This document shows, in pieces, positions 36,150 through 44,582 of a stretch of 64,000 nucleotides of DNA. How positions within the stretch are numbered: position 1 is the stretch's first letter; every line of letters starts with the position of its first letter. This DNA comes from Flavobacterium sp. Its GTDB lineage: Bacteria > Bacteroidota > Bacteroidia > Flavobacteriales > Flavobacteriaceae. The stretch lies in contig NZ_JASLCE010000013.1 in the NCBI RefSeq assembly GCF_030146175.1, forward strand, positions 3,843 to 67,842. The letters are read 5' to 3'. The translations under genes and the position numbers were made by a program. The notes beneath the pieces were generated by a model, which worked only from the letters and a program-made list of their open reading frames with translations, did not search any database and had not been told where the DNA came from.

Positions 36150-36200
36150 TTCTCTTCCAATCATTTATTTTTTTCCGTTACATTCAATTATTTTTATTAA

Positions 36201-36218
36201 TTTCACAGTAATGTGAAA
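36201..36218. promoter_or_regulatory. Near-palindrome TTTCACAGTAATGTGAAA
   Basis: TTTCAC / GTGAAA arms with a 6-bp centre, followed by another TTCAC half-site at 36224. CRP-like in form. It lies between the barrel gene and the 493-aa gene, about 200 bp from the latter's -7 element; role unproven. Confidence 0.35.
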
Positions 36219-36290
36219 CATTATTCACAGTGTTCTGCCCCGCAAATTAATGGCATAACACGATTTATCCTCTTTTCGGTTTTTGATAAT

Positions 36291-36308
36291 GCCGGCAGCA
36301 ATGCCGGC
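36291..36308 (+). terminator. GC-rich hairpin, weak terminator candidate
   Basis: GCCGGCA (36291-36297) and TGCCGGC (36302-36308) with a GCAA loop, followed by TTTATTAT. Likely ends the GLPGLI/barrel transcript 140 bp upstream. Confidence 0.5.
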
Positions 36309-36418
36309 TTTATTATAAAGTCGCAAAAAGTACCTGAATACTATTTTCATCGTTTGAACAACGCTATTTTAACATTAAAAATAGAATTATTTAGCTTTTA
36401 TTAGAGTCCCTATTTTGT

Positions 36419-36426
36419 TAACTTTG
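36419..36426 (+). promoter_or_regulatory. -7 promoter element TAACTTTG
   Basis: Exact TAnnTTTG match only 7 bp before the ATG at 36434, implying a leaderless or nearly leaderless transcript, or use of the in-frame ATG at 36443. Confidence 0.5.
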
Positions 36427-36433
36427 CACTATT

Positions 36434-37915
36434 ATGGCATTTATGAAAAACACAGATAACGAAATTACACTTAAAGGCGACCGGGAAATTGAACACATTC
36501 CGGCCCTTAAAGAAAAGGCGCTCCGCATTAACCTTAATAAAAACATTTACGGGACATTTGCCGAAATCGGCGCCGGACAGGAAACGGTAAGGCATTTTTT
36601 CAGAGCCGGAGGTTCTTCCGGTACCATTGCAAAGGCAATGTCGGCCTACGACAAAGATTTCAGTGATGCAATTTATGGTGTGGAAGATGATGGACGTTAT
36701 GTTACTGAAAGCCGCTTAAAAAAGATGTTATCCCACGAGATTCAACTGGTGGAAGAACGTTTAGGAAGAGACAAACACCCAAGCAAAATGTTCTTTAGTT
36801 ATGCGAATACCGTAGCTACTATCGACTTTGCGAAACAATATAAAGGCCACGGATGGGTTGGTATCAAATACCAACTGGATCCGGAGGAAGACTATAACGA
36901 GATTATCCTTCACATCCGTTTTAAGGAAAGCGATTCAAGATTACAACAGGAAACTCTTGGAATTTTAGGTGTTAACCTTATCTACGGGGCTTTTTACAAA
37001 TACAACGATCCAAAAAAATTACTGCGTTACCTATACGATCACCTGGACAAAGATCAGTTGGAAATTGACACAATCAATTTTTCCGGTCCGCGTTTTAAAG
37101 AAGTCGACAACCGATTAATGAGTTTACAGCTTGTTAAAAACGGAATGACCGATGCGGTGATGTTTGGTCCGGATGGTAACAACGTACTTCCGGCAACGAT
37201 CCTATACCGTAAAAATATCCTGGCACTACGCGGAAGTTTCCGCCCGGTTACCAAGGTTAATATGGACATGTACCAGAAATCGTACGAAATGTTCCTTCAG
37301 GAGAAAAAAGTAGACAAGGATAATACGATGGTTATTTTCGAAATCACATTATCCAACCTACGTTCGGAAGGCGAAATCGACGAGCGTGACTTTATGGATC
37401 GCGCCGAATTGCTTTGTTCATTAGGACAAACAGTTATGATTTCGAACTTTCAGGAGTATTATAAAGTGGTGGAATATTTCTCCGAATACTCCAAAGCCCG
37501 AATGGGATTGGCCATGGGCGTTAGCAATCTGATTGATATTTTCGACGAAAAATACTACCGTCATCTTAGCGGTGGAATCCTGGAAGCTTTCGGTAAATTA
37601 TTCTATCGCGATTTAAAAGTATTCCTGTATCCGATGGAAGACGAAGATGGAAATGTGATCACGTCGCAAAACCTGAAAGTACACCCACGAATGAAAGAGT
37701 TATATAAATTCTTTGCCTACAACGGAAAAGTAGTCGACATTACCGATTTCGACAAAGACCACCTTAAAATCTTTTCCCGTGAGGTTTTAAAAATGATTCA
37801 CGACGGACAAGAAGGTTGGGAAGAAATGCTACCGGAAGGAATTTCGGAATTGATCAAACGTGATCACCTGTTTAGTTGTGGTGATCAGCCGGAACTGGAA
37901 CAACAATCCAATTAA
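36434..37915 (+). CDS. Conserved cytoplasmic protein of unknown function (493 aa)
   Basis: No signal peptide or TM helix. Distinct segments include KNIYGTFAEIGAGQETVRHF, FRAGGSSGTIAKAMSAYDKD, LGILGVNLIYGAFY and LSGGILEAFGKLFYRDLKVF. I recall this as a highly conserved Bacteroidota protein that databases name inconsistently (nicotinate-nucleotide adenylyltransferase, or even TonB-dependent receptor). I see no HxGH nucleotidyltransferase motif and no barrel, so neither name is supported. The start is either ATG 36434 or 36443. It has its own promoter and terminator. Confidence 0.8.
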   Translation: MAFMKNTDNEITLKGDREIEHIPALKEKALRINLNKNIYGTFAEIGAGQETVRHFFRAGGSSGTIAKAMSAYDKDFSDAIYGVEDDGRYVTESRLKKMLSHEIQLVEERLGRDKHPSKMFFSYANTVATIDFAKQYKGHGWVGIKYQLDPEEDYNEIILHIRFKESDSRLQQETLGILGVNLIYGAFYKYNDPKKLLRYLYDHLDKDQLEIDTINFSGPRFKEVDNRLMSLQLVKNGMTDAVMFGPDGNNVLPATILYRKNILALRGSFRPVTKVNMDMYQKSYEMFLQEKKVDKDNTMVIFEITLSNLRSEGEIDERDFMDRAELLCSLGQTVMISNFQEYYKVVEYFSEYSKARMGLAMGVSNLIDIFDEKYYRHLSGGILEAFGKLFYRDLKVFLYPMEDEDGNVITSQNLKVHPRMKELYKFFAYNGKVVDITDFDKDHLKIFSREVLKMIHDGQEGWEEMLPEGISELIKRDHLFSCGDQPELEQQSN

Positions 37916-37937
37916 ATACATTGGAAACAATCATAAA

Positions 37938-37970
37938 AAAACCTGTCGGATTTAAAATCGGACAGGTTTT
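37938..37970. terminator. Bidirectional terminator
   Basis: AAAACCTGTC ... GACAGGTTTT with an inner GATTT/AAATC pair and one G-G mismatch; T-run on both sides. It ends the 493-aa gene, and before insertion of the 1.4-kb cassette it would have lain just past bcp. Confidence 0.85.
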
Positions 37971-37982
37971 CTTTTTTGGTTA

Positions 37983-38025
37983 TTATTTTAAAATCTGATC
38001 GGCATGTGCTTTGGTTTTTACCTGA
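37983..38025. repeat. 43-bp direct repeat, left copy (duplicated 3' end of bcp)
   Basis: Identical over 43 bp to 39412-39454, which is the stop codon plus the last 40 coding nt of bcp. Identity stops exactly at the bcp stop codon on one side and after ACCTGA on the other. This copy is not attached to a gene and bounds the RhuM cassette. Confidence 0.95.
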
Positions 38026-38068
38026 TTACACTATCAATTAAACACAAGTAGGTCGCAGAAATCACATT

Positions 38069-38098
38069 TTGAAAGCCTTTAAAAAAGAGGTATATTTG
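38069..38098 (+). promoter_or_regulatory. Promoter inside the RhuM cassette
   Basis: TTG (38069-38071), 19-bp spacer, TATATTTG (38091-38098): full consensus match. The ~110-nt leader contains ATCATATGAT (perfect palindrome, 38180-38189) and TTAGT/ACTAA arms (38163-38179) that could be operators. Confidence 0.7.
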
Positions 38099-38214
38099 AT
38101 TTATTTCTCATTAAGCATCAAAACAGACATCCCTAATAAATCTGCGCTAAGAAAAATTACACTTAGTAAAAAACACTAAATCATATGATTCGTCTAATCA
38201 ATCACTCGTTATAA

Positions 38215-39301
38215 ATGGATAATTTAGAAGAAAAATCGAATTTTATGTTCTACGCAACGGAAGACGGAACTACCAATATTCAAGTAGTTTTGTATGACGA
38301 TACCGTTTGGGCTACGCAACGCTCCATGTCGGAAATTTTCGGCGTAGAAGAAAACACAATTACATACCATTTATCAAATATTTATACAGAAGGTGAATTA
38401 ATTAAAAACGCAACTACTCGAAAAATTCGAGTAGTTCGATTAGAAGGAAATCGAAATGTTAATAGGGAACTTGATTTTTATAATCTTGATGCCATTATAT
38501 CTGTAGGATATCGGGTAAACTCTGTAAAAGCTACCCGATTCAGAATTTGGGCGACTACCATCTTAAAAGAATATCTGATAAAAGGATTTGCTCTTGATGA
38601 TGATCGATTAAAACAAGGTAAAGCTTTATTCGGCAAAGACTATTTCAATGAATTATTAGAAAAAATACGTGAAATACGTGCAAGCGAAAGACGTTTCTAT
38701 CAGAAAATCACCGATATATACACCACAGCTGTAGATTATGATGTTAAAGCAAAAATTACGCAAACATTTTTTGCTACCGTACAAAACAAACTCGAATTCG
38801 CTATAACAAAACAAACCGCTCCAGAAATAATAAAGTCGAGAGCTAATGCTACCAAACCGAATATGGGATACAACATGGAAAAACGCCGGTACGTATGGTA
38901 AAATAATGCGGTCGGATGTTTGTACCGCAAAAAACTACTTAAATGAGGAAGAAATAGCAGAGTTAAACATCTTAGTAAATATGTATCTCGATTATGCAGA
39001 ATTACAAGCCAAAAGAAATAAAATAATGACCATGGCAGATTGGATTAAAAAGATTGATACCTTTCTAAATTTCAACGAATACGACCTTTTAAAGAATTCC
39101 GGAAAAGTACGAACAGAAGTAGCAAAAAGTTTTGCTCTGGAGGAATATGAAAAATTCAGAGTTATACAAGATCGTGAGTACAGGTCTGATTTCGACAAAG
39201 CCATTGAAAAAATAAAATCATCCAGAAAATTACCCTCGGAAAACACCATCAAAACATCAAATAAAAAAGACGATATACATAACGACAATCCAGATTCCTA
39301 A
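38215..39301 (+). pseudogene. RhuM-family (virulence_RhuM) gene, frameshifted
   Basis: Two overlapping frames together make one complete RhuM protein. Frame 1 (38215-38901) gives the N-terminal ~220 residues: QRSMSEIFGVEENTITYHLS, FYNLDAIISVGYRVNSVKAT, RFRIWATTILKEYLIKGFAL, and on to SRANATKPNMG. Frame 2 continues with TTWKNAGTYGKIMRSDVCTA, KNYLNEEEIAELNILVNMYL and EYEKFRVIQDREY to a stop at 39301. The join is near 38872 (ATGGGA-T-ACAACATGG), where two bases appear lost or one gained. RhuM proteins are accessory, often phage- or island-borne, with a KilA-N-like N-terminus; function unknown. Sequencing error or recoding are alternatives to decay. Confidence 0.85.
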
Positions 39302-39411
39302 TTTTATTACTTTTTAAATACTAAATAATGCTATAAAAATAAAGTTAAGGCTGTTTATTACAGCCCTATACTTTTAAATTATCTAAAAAAACAGTTCTAT
39401 ATTTATTCTCT

Positions 39412-39454
39412 TTATTTTAAAATCTGATCGGCATGTGCTTTGGTTTTTACCTGA
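39412..39454. repeat. 43-bp direct repeat, right copy (3' end of bcp)
   Basis: Forms codons for the last 13 residues and the stop of bcp on the minus strand; identical to 37983-38025. Confidence 0.95.
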
Positions 39455-39864
39455 GTGATCACATCTTCGATCACTCCTTCTTCGTTAATCACAAACGTAG
39501 TCCGATGGATTCCATCGTATTCTCTTCCCATAAACTTTTTTGGTCCCCAAACGCCAAAAGCCTGAATAACCGATTTATCCTCATCGGCCAGTAACGGAAA
39601 CGGAAATTCATATTTATCTTTAAACTTTCCCTGTGCTTTGGCACTATCGGCACTCACACCTAACAACTCGTAATTATTCGCTTTAAAGCGTTCGAAATTA
39701 TCTCTTAAATCGCAAGCCTCCGCGGTACATCCCGGCGTATTGGCTTTCGGATAAAAAAACACAACCAGTTTTTTCCCTTTGTAATCGGCCAGTGTATGCG
39801 TTTTTCCATCCTGATCCACTCCTGAAAAATTCGGAGCCTTATCTCCTTTTATTAATGTCGTCAT
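39412..39864 (-). CDS. bcp: Thioredoxin-dependent thiol peroxidase (peroxiredoxin, BCP family)
   Basis: 150 aa, the normal length. The motif VVFFYPKANTPGCTAEACDL holds the peroxidatic Cys46 (PGCT) and resolving Cys51 five residues later, the arrangement of atypical 2-Cys BCP enzymes. It reduces H2O2 and organic hydroperoxides with thioredoxin. The ORF is complete although its 3' end is one of the two 43-bp repeats flanking the RhuM cassette. After the insertion, its former downstream terminator at 37938 is 1.4 kb away. Divergent from nth, with 33 bp between the start codons. Confidence 0.93.
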   Translation of the reverse strand: MTTLIKGDKAPNFSGVDQDGKTHTLADYKGKKLVVFFYPKANTPGCTAEACDLRDNFERFKANNYELLGVSADSAKAQGKFKDKYEFPFPLLADEDKSVIQAFGVWGPKKFMGREYDGIHRTTFVINEEGVIEDVITQVKTKAHADQILK

Positions 39865-39869
39865 AACCG

Positions 39870-39877
39870 TATATTTG
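39870..39877 (+). promoter_or_regulatory. -7 promoter element TATATTTG
   Basis: Exact TAnnTTTG match, 20 bp before the nth start codon. Confidence 0.5.
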
Positions 39878-39897
39878 TTTTTATAAAAGTAGAAAAA

Positions 39898-40572
39898 ATG
39901 ACCAAAGAAGACAAAGTCGAATTTGTTATAAGAACGTTAAACGAAATCTACCCGGAAATTCCGATTCCTTTAGACCATAAAGATCCTTATACACTGTTAA
40001 TTGCCGTATTATTATCGGCACAATGTACCGATGTACGCGTTAATCAGATTACACCTTTGCTATTTGCCAAAGCCGATAATCCGTATGATATGGTAAAAAT
40101 GAGTGTCGAGGAAATCAAAGAAATCATACGTCCCTGCGGACTTTCACCGATGAAATCGAAAGGAATTTACGGTTTGTCGCAGATTCTGATTGAAAAACAC
40201 AATGGCGAAGTACCTCAGGATTTTGATGCTCTTGAAGCGCTACCGGCTGTAGGCCATAAAACGGCCAGTGTTGTTATGTCGCAGGCATTTGGCGTTCCGG
40301 CTTTTCCAGTAGACACCCATATTCACCGATTGATGTACCGCTGGAACCTATCGAATGGAAAAAACGTACAGCAAACCGAAAAAGATGCCAAACGTATTTT
40401 TCCACGGGAATTATGGAACGATCTTCATTTACAAATCATTTGGTATGGCAGGGAGTATTCGCCGGCCAGAGGATGGAATCTCGAAAAAGACATTATTACG
40501 CAAACCGTAGGGCGGAAATCGGTTATTGACGAGTATTACAAAGCGAAAGTCAAAGTCAAATCCAAACCATAA
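39898..40572 (+). CDS. nth: Endonuclease III (HhH-GPD DNA glycosylase) without Fe-S cysteines
   Basis: 224 aa. LLSAQCTDVRVNQITP and the helix-hairpin-helix LPAVGHKTASVVMSQAF with catalytic Lys121 and then FPVDTHIHRLMYRW with catalytic Asp139 define endonuclease III, which excises oxidised pyrimidines and nicks the abasic site. In most Nth proteins four Cys near the C-terminus bind a [4Fe-4S] cluster; here the equivalent stretch (WYGREYSPARGWNLEKDIIT) has none. The only cysteines are Cys43 and Cys80. The rest of the fold looks intact, so it is probably an active cluster-free form. Confidence 0.92.
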   Translation: MTKEDKVEFVIRTLNEIYPEIPIPLDHKDPYTLLIAVLLSAQCTDVRVNQITPLLFAKADNPYDMVKMSVEEIKEIIRPCGLSPMKSKGIYGLSQILIEKHNGEVPQDFDALEALPAVGHKTASVVMSQAFGVPAFPVDTHIHRLMYRWNLSNGKNVQQTEKDAKRIFPRELWNDLHLQIIWYGREYSPARGWNLEKDIITQTVGRKSVIDEYYKAKVKVKSKP

Positions 40573-40575
40573 AAA

Positions 40576-40606
40576 AACATCCCGATATTTACTATATCGG
40601 GATGTT
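40576..40606. terminator. Bidirectional terminator
   Basis: Perfect 13-bp stem AACATCCCGATAT / ATATCGGGATGTT, 5-nt loop, 4 bp after nth and 3 bp from the stop of the convergent 47-aa gene. Confidence 0.85.
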
Positions 40607-40608
40607 CC

Positions 40609-40752
40609 TTAATTAGCAATAGACTCAAACGTCAAATCACCTACTTTGACAATAGTCAGCGCTTTTGAATAGCTGAGTAAAAAACTTATAGTTTCTTTTT
40701 TAGGTAACATTGTTTGACTTGCTGTTTTTTTCTTAGAGTAAAGTTTTGCCAT
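40609..40752 (-). CDS. Conserved 47-aa basic protein downstream of the sigma factor
   Basis: ATG complement at 40750-40752, TAA at 40609-40611. It reads MAKLYSKKKTASQTMLPKKE, then TISFLLSYSKALTIVKVGDL, then TFESIAN. A lysine-rich N-terminus precedes an amphipathic hydrophobic segment. I recall nearly identical short proteins in other flavobacteria, but cannot check. It starts 50 bp after the sigma-factor stop on the same strand with no -7 motif of its own, so it is probably co-transcribed. The hairpin right behind it acts as terminator. Function unknown; too short for most gene finders. Confidence 0.7.
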   Translation of the reverse strand: MAKLYSKKKTASQTMLPKKETISFLLSYSKALTIVKVGDLTFESIAN

Positions 40753-40802
40753 ATTTGCGATTTAGGATATACATAATAACGCAAAACAAACTCCAATATT
40801 GT

Positions 40803-41387
40803 TTAGTTTGTCAAAACTATTTGATTTTTTTCGATTACTTTTCTAAGATTCATTAACGCGTAGCGCATACGCCCTAAAGCGGTGTTGATACTCACTCCGG
40901 TTAGATCGGCGATTTCCTTAAAACTAAGATCCTGGTACATACGCATTACCAGTACCTCTTTCTGATCTTCCGGTAGTTCCTCGATCAGGCGTTGTAAATC
41001 CACTTCCACCTGTTCGCTGATGATTCTGTTTTCAACATTCGGACTGTTATCCGTCATGATTGAAAAAATAGAAAACTCTTCCGTTTCCCTGTGGTACGGC
41101 ATTTTTTTGGATTTTCTAAAATAATCTACGATTAGATTATGAGAAATACGCATTACCCAAGGTAGGAATTTACCTTCTTCACTGTAATTTTTGGATTTCA
41201 GTGTTTTGATGACTTTAATAAAAGTATCCTGGAAAATATCTTCTGTTATTTCCCTGTCCATTACTTTAGAATAAATAAAGCCATAAATTTTGGACTGATG
41301 TCTTTCAATTAATGTAGCCAAAGCGGTTTCATCGCCTCCTACATAATTTTTCACTAAGACAGCGTCTGGAAGTACAACATTAGCCAT
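40803..41387 (-). CDS. ECF-type RNA polymerase sigma factor
   Basis: A 194-aa group IV sigma-70 protein. Region 2: ALATLIERHQSKIYGFIYSK, DIFQDTFIKVIKTL, LPWVMRISHNLIVDYFRKSK. Region 4: ELPEDQKEVLVMRMYQDLSF, KEIADLTGVSINTALGRMRY. No anti-sigma gene is adjacent; the neighbours are a 47-aa basic protein downstream and divergent uvrA upstream. The highly conserved flavobacterial member of this type appears constitutively expressed in several genomes (recalled, not checked). The upstream -7 motif lies at 41488. Confidence 0.9.
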   Translation of the reverse strand: MANVVLPDAVLVKNYVGGDETALATLIERHQSKIYGFIYSKVMDREITEDIFQDTFIKVIKTLKSKNYSEEGKFLPWVMRISHNLIVDYFRKSKKMPYHRETEEFSIFSIMTDNSPNVENRIISEQVEVDLQRLIEELPEDQKEVLVMRMYQDLSFKEIADLTGVSINTALGRMRYALMNLRKVIEKNQIVLTN

Positions 41388-41487
41388 AATAATACCTTTT
41401 AGTTTTTGGTTTGGAATTTTTGAGAAATTGTGTCTAAAAAGTATTTTTATCCTATAGGCAAATGTTAAATTGGGATTAATGTTAAGC

Positions 41488-41495
41488 CAAATATA
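41488..41495 (-). promoter_or_regulatory. -7 promoter element TATATTTG (minus strand)
   Basis: Plus-strand CAAATATA with a TTG complement at 41512-41514 (16-bp spacer, slightly short). Would give a ~95-nt leader for the sigma-factor gene. Confidence 0.45.
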
Positions 41496-41671
41496 ACATA
41501 ATTTTTTATTACAACACTAACGGATTTTAAAAATTAACATATTTTCCTGTAGTAAATCCCATCGTTTTTTAAAGAATTTTCAACGGTACCCCTGCTTTTA
41601 CCGGGGTCTTACAACCGAAGGAACTTTTTTTCGGGAAACACAATATTCTATCGTAAAATGCTGTTTTTGCT

Positions 41672-41679
41672 TATCTTTG
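41672..41679 (+). promoter_or_regulatory. -7 promoter element TATCTTTG
   Basis: Exact TAnnTTTG match ending 6 bp before the uvrA ATG at 41686, so the transcript is likely leaderless or nearly so. Confidence 0.5.
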
Positions 41680-41685
41680 TATTCT

Positions 41686-44472
41686 ATGAAAACTGACATT
41701 ACCACACTGGAGCCCAAAAAAAATATTATCATAAAAGGGGCGCAATTACACAATTTAAAAAATATCGATGTAGCGATTCCGCGGAACAAACTGGTTGTGA
41801 TTACCGGTCTGTCCGGTTCCGGAAAATCGAGTTTGGCTTTCGACACCTTATATGCCGAGGGACAACGCCGTTATGTAGAAAGTTTGTCTTCCTATGCCCG
41901 TCAGTTTTTAGGAAGGCTGGACAAACCCAAAGTGGAATACATTAAAGGAATTGCACCGGCCATAGCCATCGAACAAAAGGTGAACACCACCAATGCGCGT
42001 TCGACGGTTGGTACATCGACCGAGATCTACGATTATTTAAAACTGCTTTATGCCCGGATTGGAAAAACCATTTCTCCCGTTTCCGGCAGAGAAGTTAAAA
42101 AAGATACCGTTACCGATGTGGTAAACGAAGTCAAAAAGCTTCCGTTGGATAGCAAATGGATGCTATTGGCTCCAATTCACCTGGAAGAAGGCCGTAAACT
42201 GGAAGACAAATTAAAAGTTTTACTGCAACAAGGTTTTGCCCGTATTTTGGTGGATACCGAAATGGTACGCCTTGATGAAATTGATCAACATAGTCTAGAC
42301 CATAAAGATGTACTATTGATCATTGACAGGATCATTGTAAAAGACGACGAAGAATTTTTTAACCGTCTGGCCGATGCCGCACAAACCGCATTTTACGAAG
42401 GTAAAGGCGAATGTTATTTACAGGAACTCAACAGCGAAAAGCGCATTGTTTTCAGTAATAATTTCGAAATGGACGGTATCACCTTTTTGGAGCCTAATGT
42501 CCATTTATTCAGTTTTAACAACCCATATGGCGCCTGTCCGAAATGTGAAGGTTACGGAAATGTAATTGGTATCGACGACGAACTCGTGATTCCAAACACC
42601 GCACTTTCGGTTTACGAAAACGCTATTTATCCATGGCGTGGCGAAAGTATGGGCTGGTACCGCGATCAGTTGGTAAACAATGCTTATAAATTCGATTTCC
42701 CGATTCACAAACCGTTTTTCGAATTATCGGAAGAACAAAAAAGTCTGATCTGGAAGGGGAACCGCTTTTTTACCGGACTGGATGACTTTTTTCAGGAACT
42801 GGAAGAAAAGAACTATAAAATTCAAAACCGTGTGATGTTATCCCGTTACCGCGGTAAAACAAAATGTAACGTTTGTAAAGGAAAACGTCTCCGACCGGAA
42901 GCCAATTACGTACACGTAGGAGGCAAAACCATATCCGATCTGGTTGACCTTCCGATTAAAAATCTGATTGGATTCTTTAAAGAACTAACATTGTCCGAAT
43001 ATGACGAAAAAGTAGCCAAACGACTGCTAATCGAGATCAACAACCGTTTGCGTTTTCTGGATGAAGTGGGCTTAAACTACCTGACGTTAAACCGAAATTC
43101 GGCTACCTTATCCGGAGGAGAATCGCAGCGTATCAATTTGGCCACTTCGTTAGGTAGTAGCCTTGTTGGATCGATGTATATTCTGGATGAACCGAGTATT
43201 GGTTTACACCCAAAAGATACCGAACGTTTGATCAAGGTACTTGAAAACCTTCGCAACCTTGGTAATACGGTTATTGTAGTCGAACATGATGAAGACATCA
43301 TGAAAGCTGCCGACATGATTATCGACATCGGACCGGAAGCCGGAACCTATGGCGGTCATTTGGTCGCACAGGGAACTTATGACGAAATCCTGAAAGCTGA
43401 TTCGCTTACGGCACAATACCTAAACGGAAACATGGAAATCGCAGTTCCTAAAAAAAGACGCAAATTTAAAAACCATATCGACGTTATCGGAGCGCGTGAA
43501 AACAACCTTAAAAACATCGATGTTACCTTCCCGTTGGAATGCCTTACCGTAATCACGGGGGTTTCCGGAAGTGGAAAAAGTACACTGGTTAAAAAAATAC
43601 TTTTCCCGGCCTTGCAAAAACAGCTGGAAGGCGTAGGTGAAAAAGCCGGTCAGTTTAGCGAATTAAAAGGGAGTTATTCCCATATCAAGCATATCGAATA
43701 TGTAGATCAGAATCCTATTGGACGGAGTTCCCGTTCCAATCCGGTTACCTATATCAAAGCTTATGACGACATCCGGGATTTGTTTTCCAAACAAGCTGTT
43801 TCGAAAATGCGAGGCTATCAGCCCAAACATTTTTCGTTTAACGTAGACGGTGGACGTTGTGAAACCTGTAAAGGAGAAGGTTCCGTGACGATTGAAATGC
43901 AGTTTATGGCCGATGTACATCTGGAATGCGAAACTTGTAACGGAAAACGCTTTAAAAAAGAGATTCTTGAGGTAAACTTCGAAAACAAAAACATCGACGA
44001 TGTGTTAACAATGACTATTGACGATGCCATTGCTTTTTTTGATCAGCATAAACAAACCAAAATCACACAAAAGCTACAACCCTTACAGGATGTAGGATTG
44101 GGTTATGTACAATTGGGGCAGTCGTCATCTACCCTTTCCGGTGGAGAAGCACAACGGATCAAACTGGCTTCATTTCTGGTTAAAGGGGTTACCAAGGAAA
44201 AAGCGTTATTCGTATTTGACGAACCGACAACCGGTTTGCATTTCCACGATATCAAAAAACTATTGGCTTCTTTTGATGCCCTACTCGACAAAGGTCATTC
44301 GATTATTGTTATTGAGCACAATCTGGATCTGATCAAATGTGCCGATTATATTATTGATATCGGTCCGGAAGGCGGTGAAAACGGCGGAAAACTGATTGCT
44401 TTTGGTACGCCGGAAGAAGTTGTCAAAAACAAAAATTCCGAAACCGGTAAATATTTAAAAGAGAAATTATAA
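41686..44472 (+). CDS. uvrA: UvrABC excinuclease subunit A
   Basis: 928 aa from ATG 41686; the in-frame TTG at 41677 overlaps the -7 element and is rejected. Two ABC ATPase units: Walker [21 protein letters not shown] and [16 protein letters not shown] signatures LSGGESQRI and LSGGEAQRI, Walker [13 protein letters not shown] and [11 protein letters not shown]. Zinc modules: CPKC ... CNVC in the first half and [20 protein letters not shown] / CETCNG in the second. UvrA dimers scan for bulky DNA lesions and load UvrB. Length and order are normal for UvrA. Confidence 0.97.
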   Translation: MKTDITTLEPKKNIIIKGAQLHNLKNIDVAIPRNKLVVITGLSGSGKSSLAFDTLYAEGQRRYVESLSSYARQFLGRLDKPKVEYIKGIAPAIAIEQKVNTTNARSTVGTSTEIYDYLKLLYARIGKTISPVSGREVKKDTVTDVVNEVKKLPLDSKWMLLAPIHLEEGRKLEDKLKVLLQQGFARILVDTEMVRLDEIDQHSLDHKDVLLIIDRIIVKDDEEFFNRLADAAQTAFYEGKGECYLQELNSEKRIVFSNNFEMDGITFLEPNVHLFSFNNPYGACPKCEGYGNVIGIDDELVIPNTALSVYENAIYPWRGESMGWYRDQLVNNAYKFDFPIHKPFFELSEEQKSLIWKGNRFFTGLDDFFQELEEKNYKIQNRVMLSRYRGKTKCNVCKGKRLRPEANYVHVGGKTISDLVDLPIKNLIGFFKELTLSEYDEKVAKRLLIEINNRLRFLDEVGLNYLTLNRNSATLSGGESQRINLATSLGSSLVGSMYILDEPSIGLHPKDTERLIKVLENLRNLGNTVIVVEHDEDIMKAADMIIDIGPEAGTYGGHLVAQGTYDEILKADSLTAQYLNGNMEIAVPKKRRKFKNHIDVIGARENNLKNIDVTFPLECLTVITGVSGSGKSTLVKKILFPALQKQLEGVGEKAGQFSELKGSYSHIKHIEYVDQNPIGRSSRSNPVTYIKAYDDIRDLFSKQAVSKMRGYQPKHFSFNVDGGRCETCKGEGSVTIEMQFMADVHLECETCNGKRFKKEILEVNFENKNIDDVLTMTIDDAIAFFDQHKQTKITQKLQPLQDVGLGYVQLGQSSSTLSGGEAQRIKLASFLVKGVTKEKALFVFDEPTTGLHFHDIKKLLASFDALLDKGHSIIVIEHNLDLIKCADYIIDIGPEGGENGGKLIAFGTPEEVVKNKNSETGKYLKEKL

Positions 44473-44477
44473 TGATA

Positions 44478-44511
44478 AAAAAATCCCGTTTCAAATGAAA
44501 CGGGATTTTTT
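44478..44511 (+). terminator. Intrinsic terminator of uvrA
   Basis: AAATCCCGTTTCA / TGAAACGGGATTT perfect stem with a 2-nt loop, flanked by A- and T-runs. Confidence 0.9.
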
Positions 44512-44526
44512 TATGATGGTATATTT

Positions 44527-44556
44527 AAACCTGACAGGTTTTTAAAACCTGTCCGA
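44527..44556. repeat. Palindromic repeat, AAACCTGACAGGT family
   Basis: AAACCTGACAGGTTT followed by AAAACCTGTC. GACAGGTTTT and AAAACCTGTC pair perfectly around one base. It shares its core with the three repeats at 56046-56262. Confidence 0.7.
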
Positions 44557-44582
44557 TTTCTCGTTTCAATCTATATCTATAT

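Larger units (their letters stand above)
37983..39411. mobile_element. 1.43-kb RhuM cassette inserted at the 3' end of bcp
   Basis: The segment between two identical 43-bp repeats, counted from one repeat to the next (1429 bp). It carries one promoter and one RhuM-family gene (frameshifted) and no integrase, transposase or terminal inverted repeats that I can see. Insertion left bcp intact and placed the duplicated 3' end on the far side, as when an element integrates site-specifically into a gene end. An unequal duplication is the alternative. It separates bcp from the bidirectional terminator at 37938. Confidence 0.65.

Noticed and set aside
36213..36404. 63-codon ORF between the outer-membrane barrel gene and the 493-aa gene
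   Set aside because: It runs through a GC hairpin (36291-36308), has no signal or domain, and lies in an obvious regulatory gap.
41588..41611. ACCCC/GGGGT hairpin upstream of uvrA as a terminator
   Set aside because: Only five paired bases and no T-run; it lies between divergent genes where no terminator is needed.
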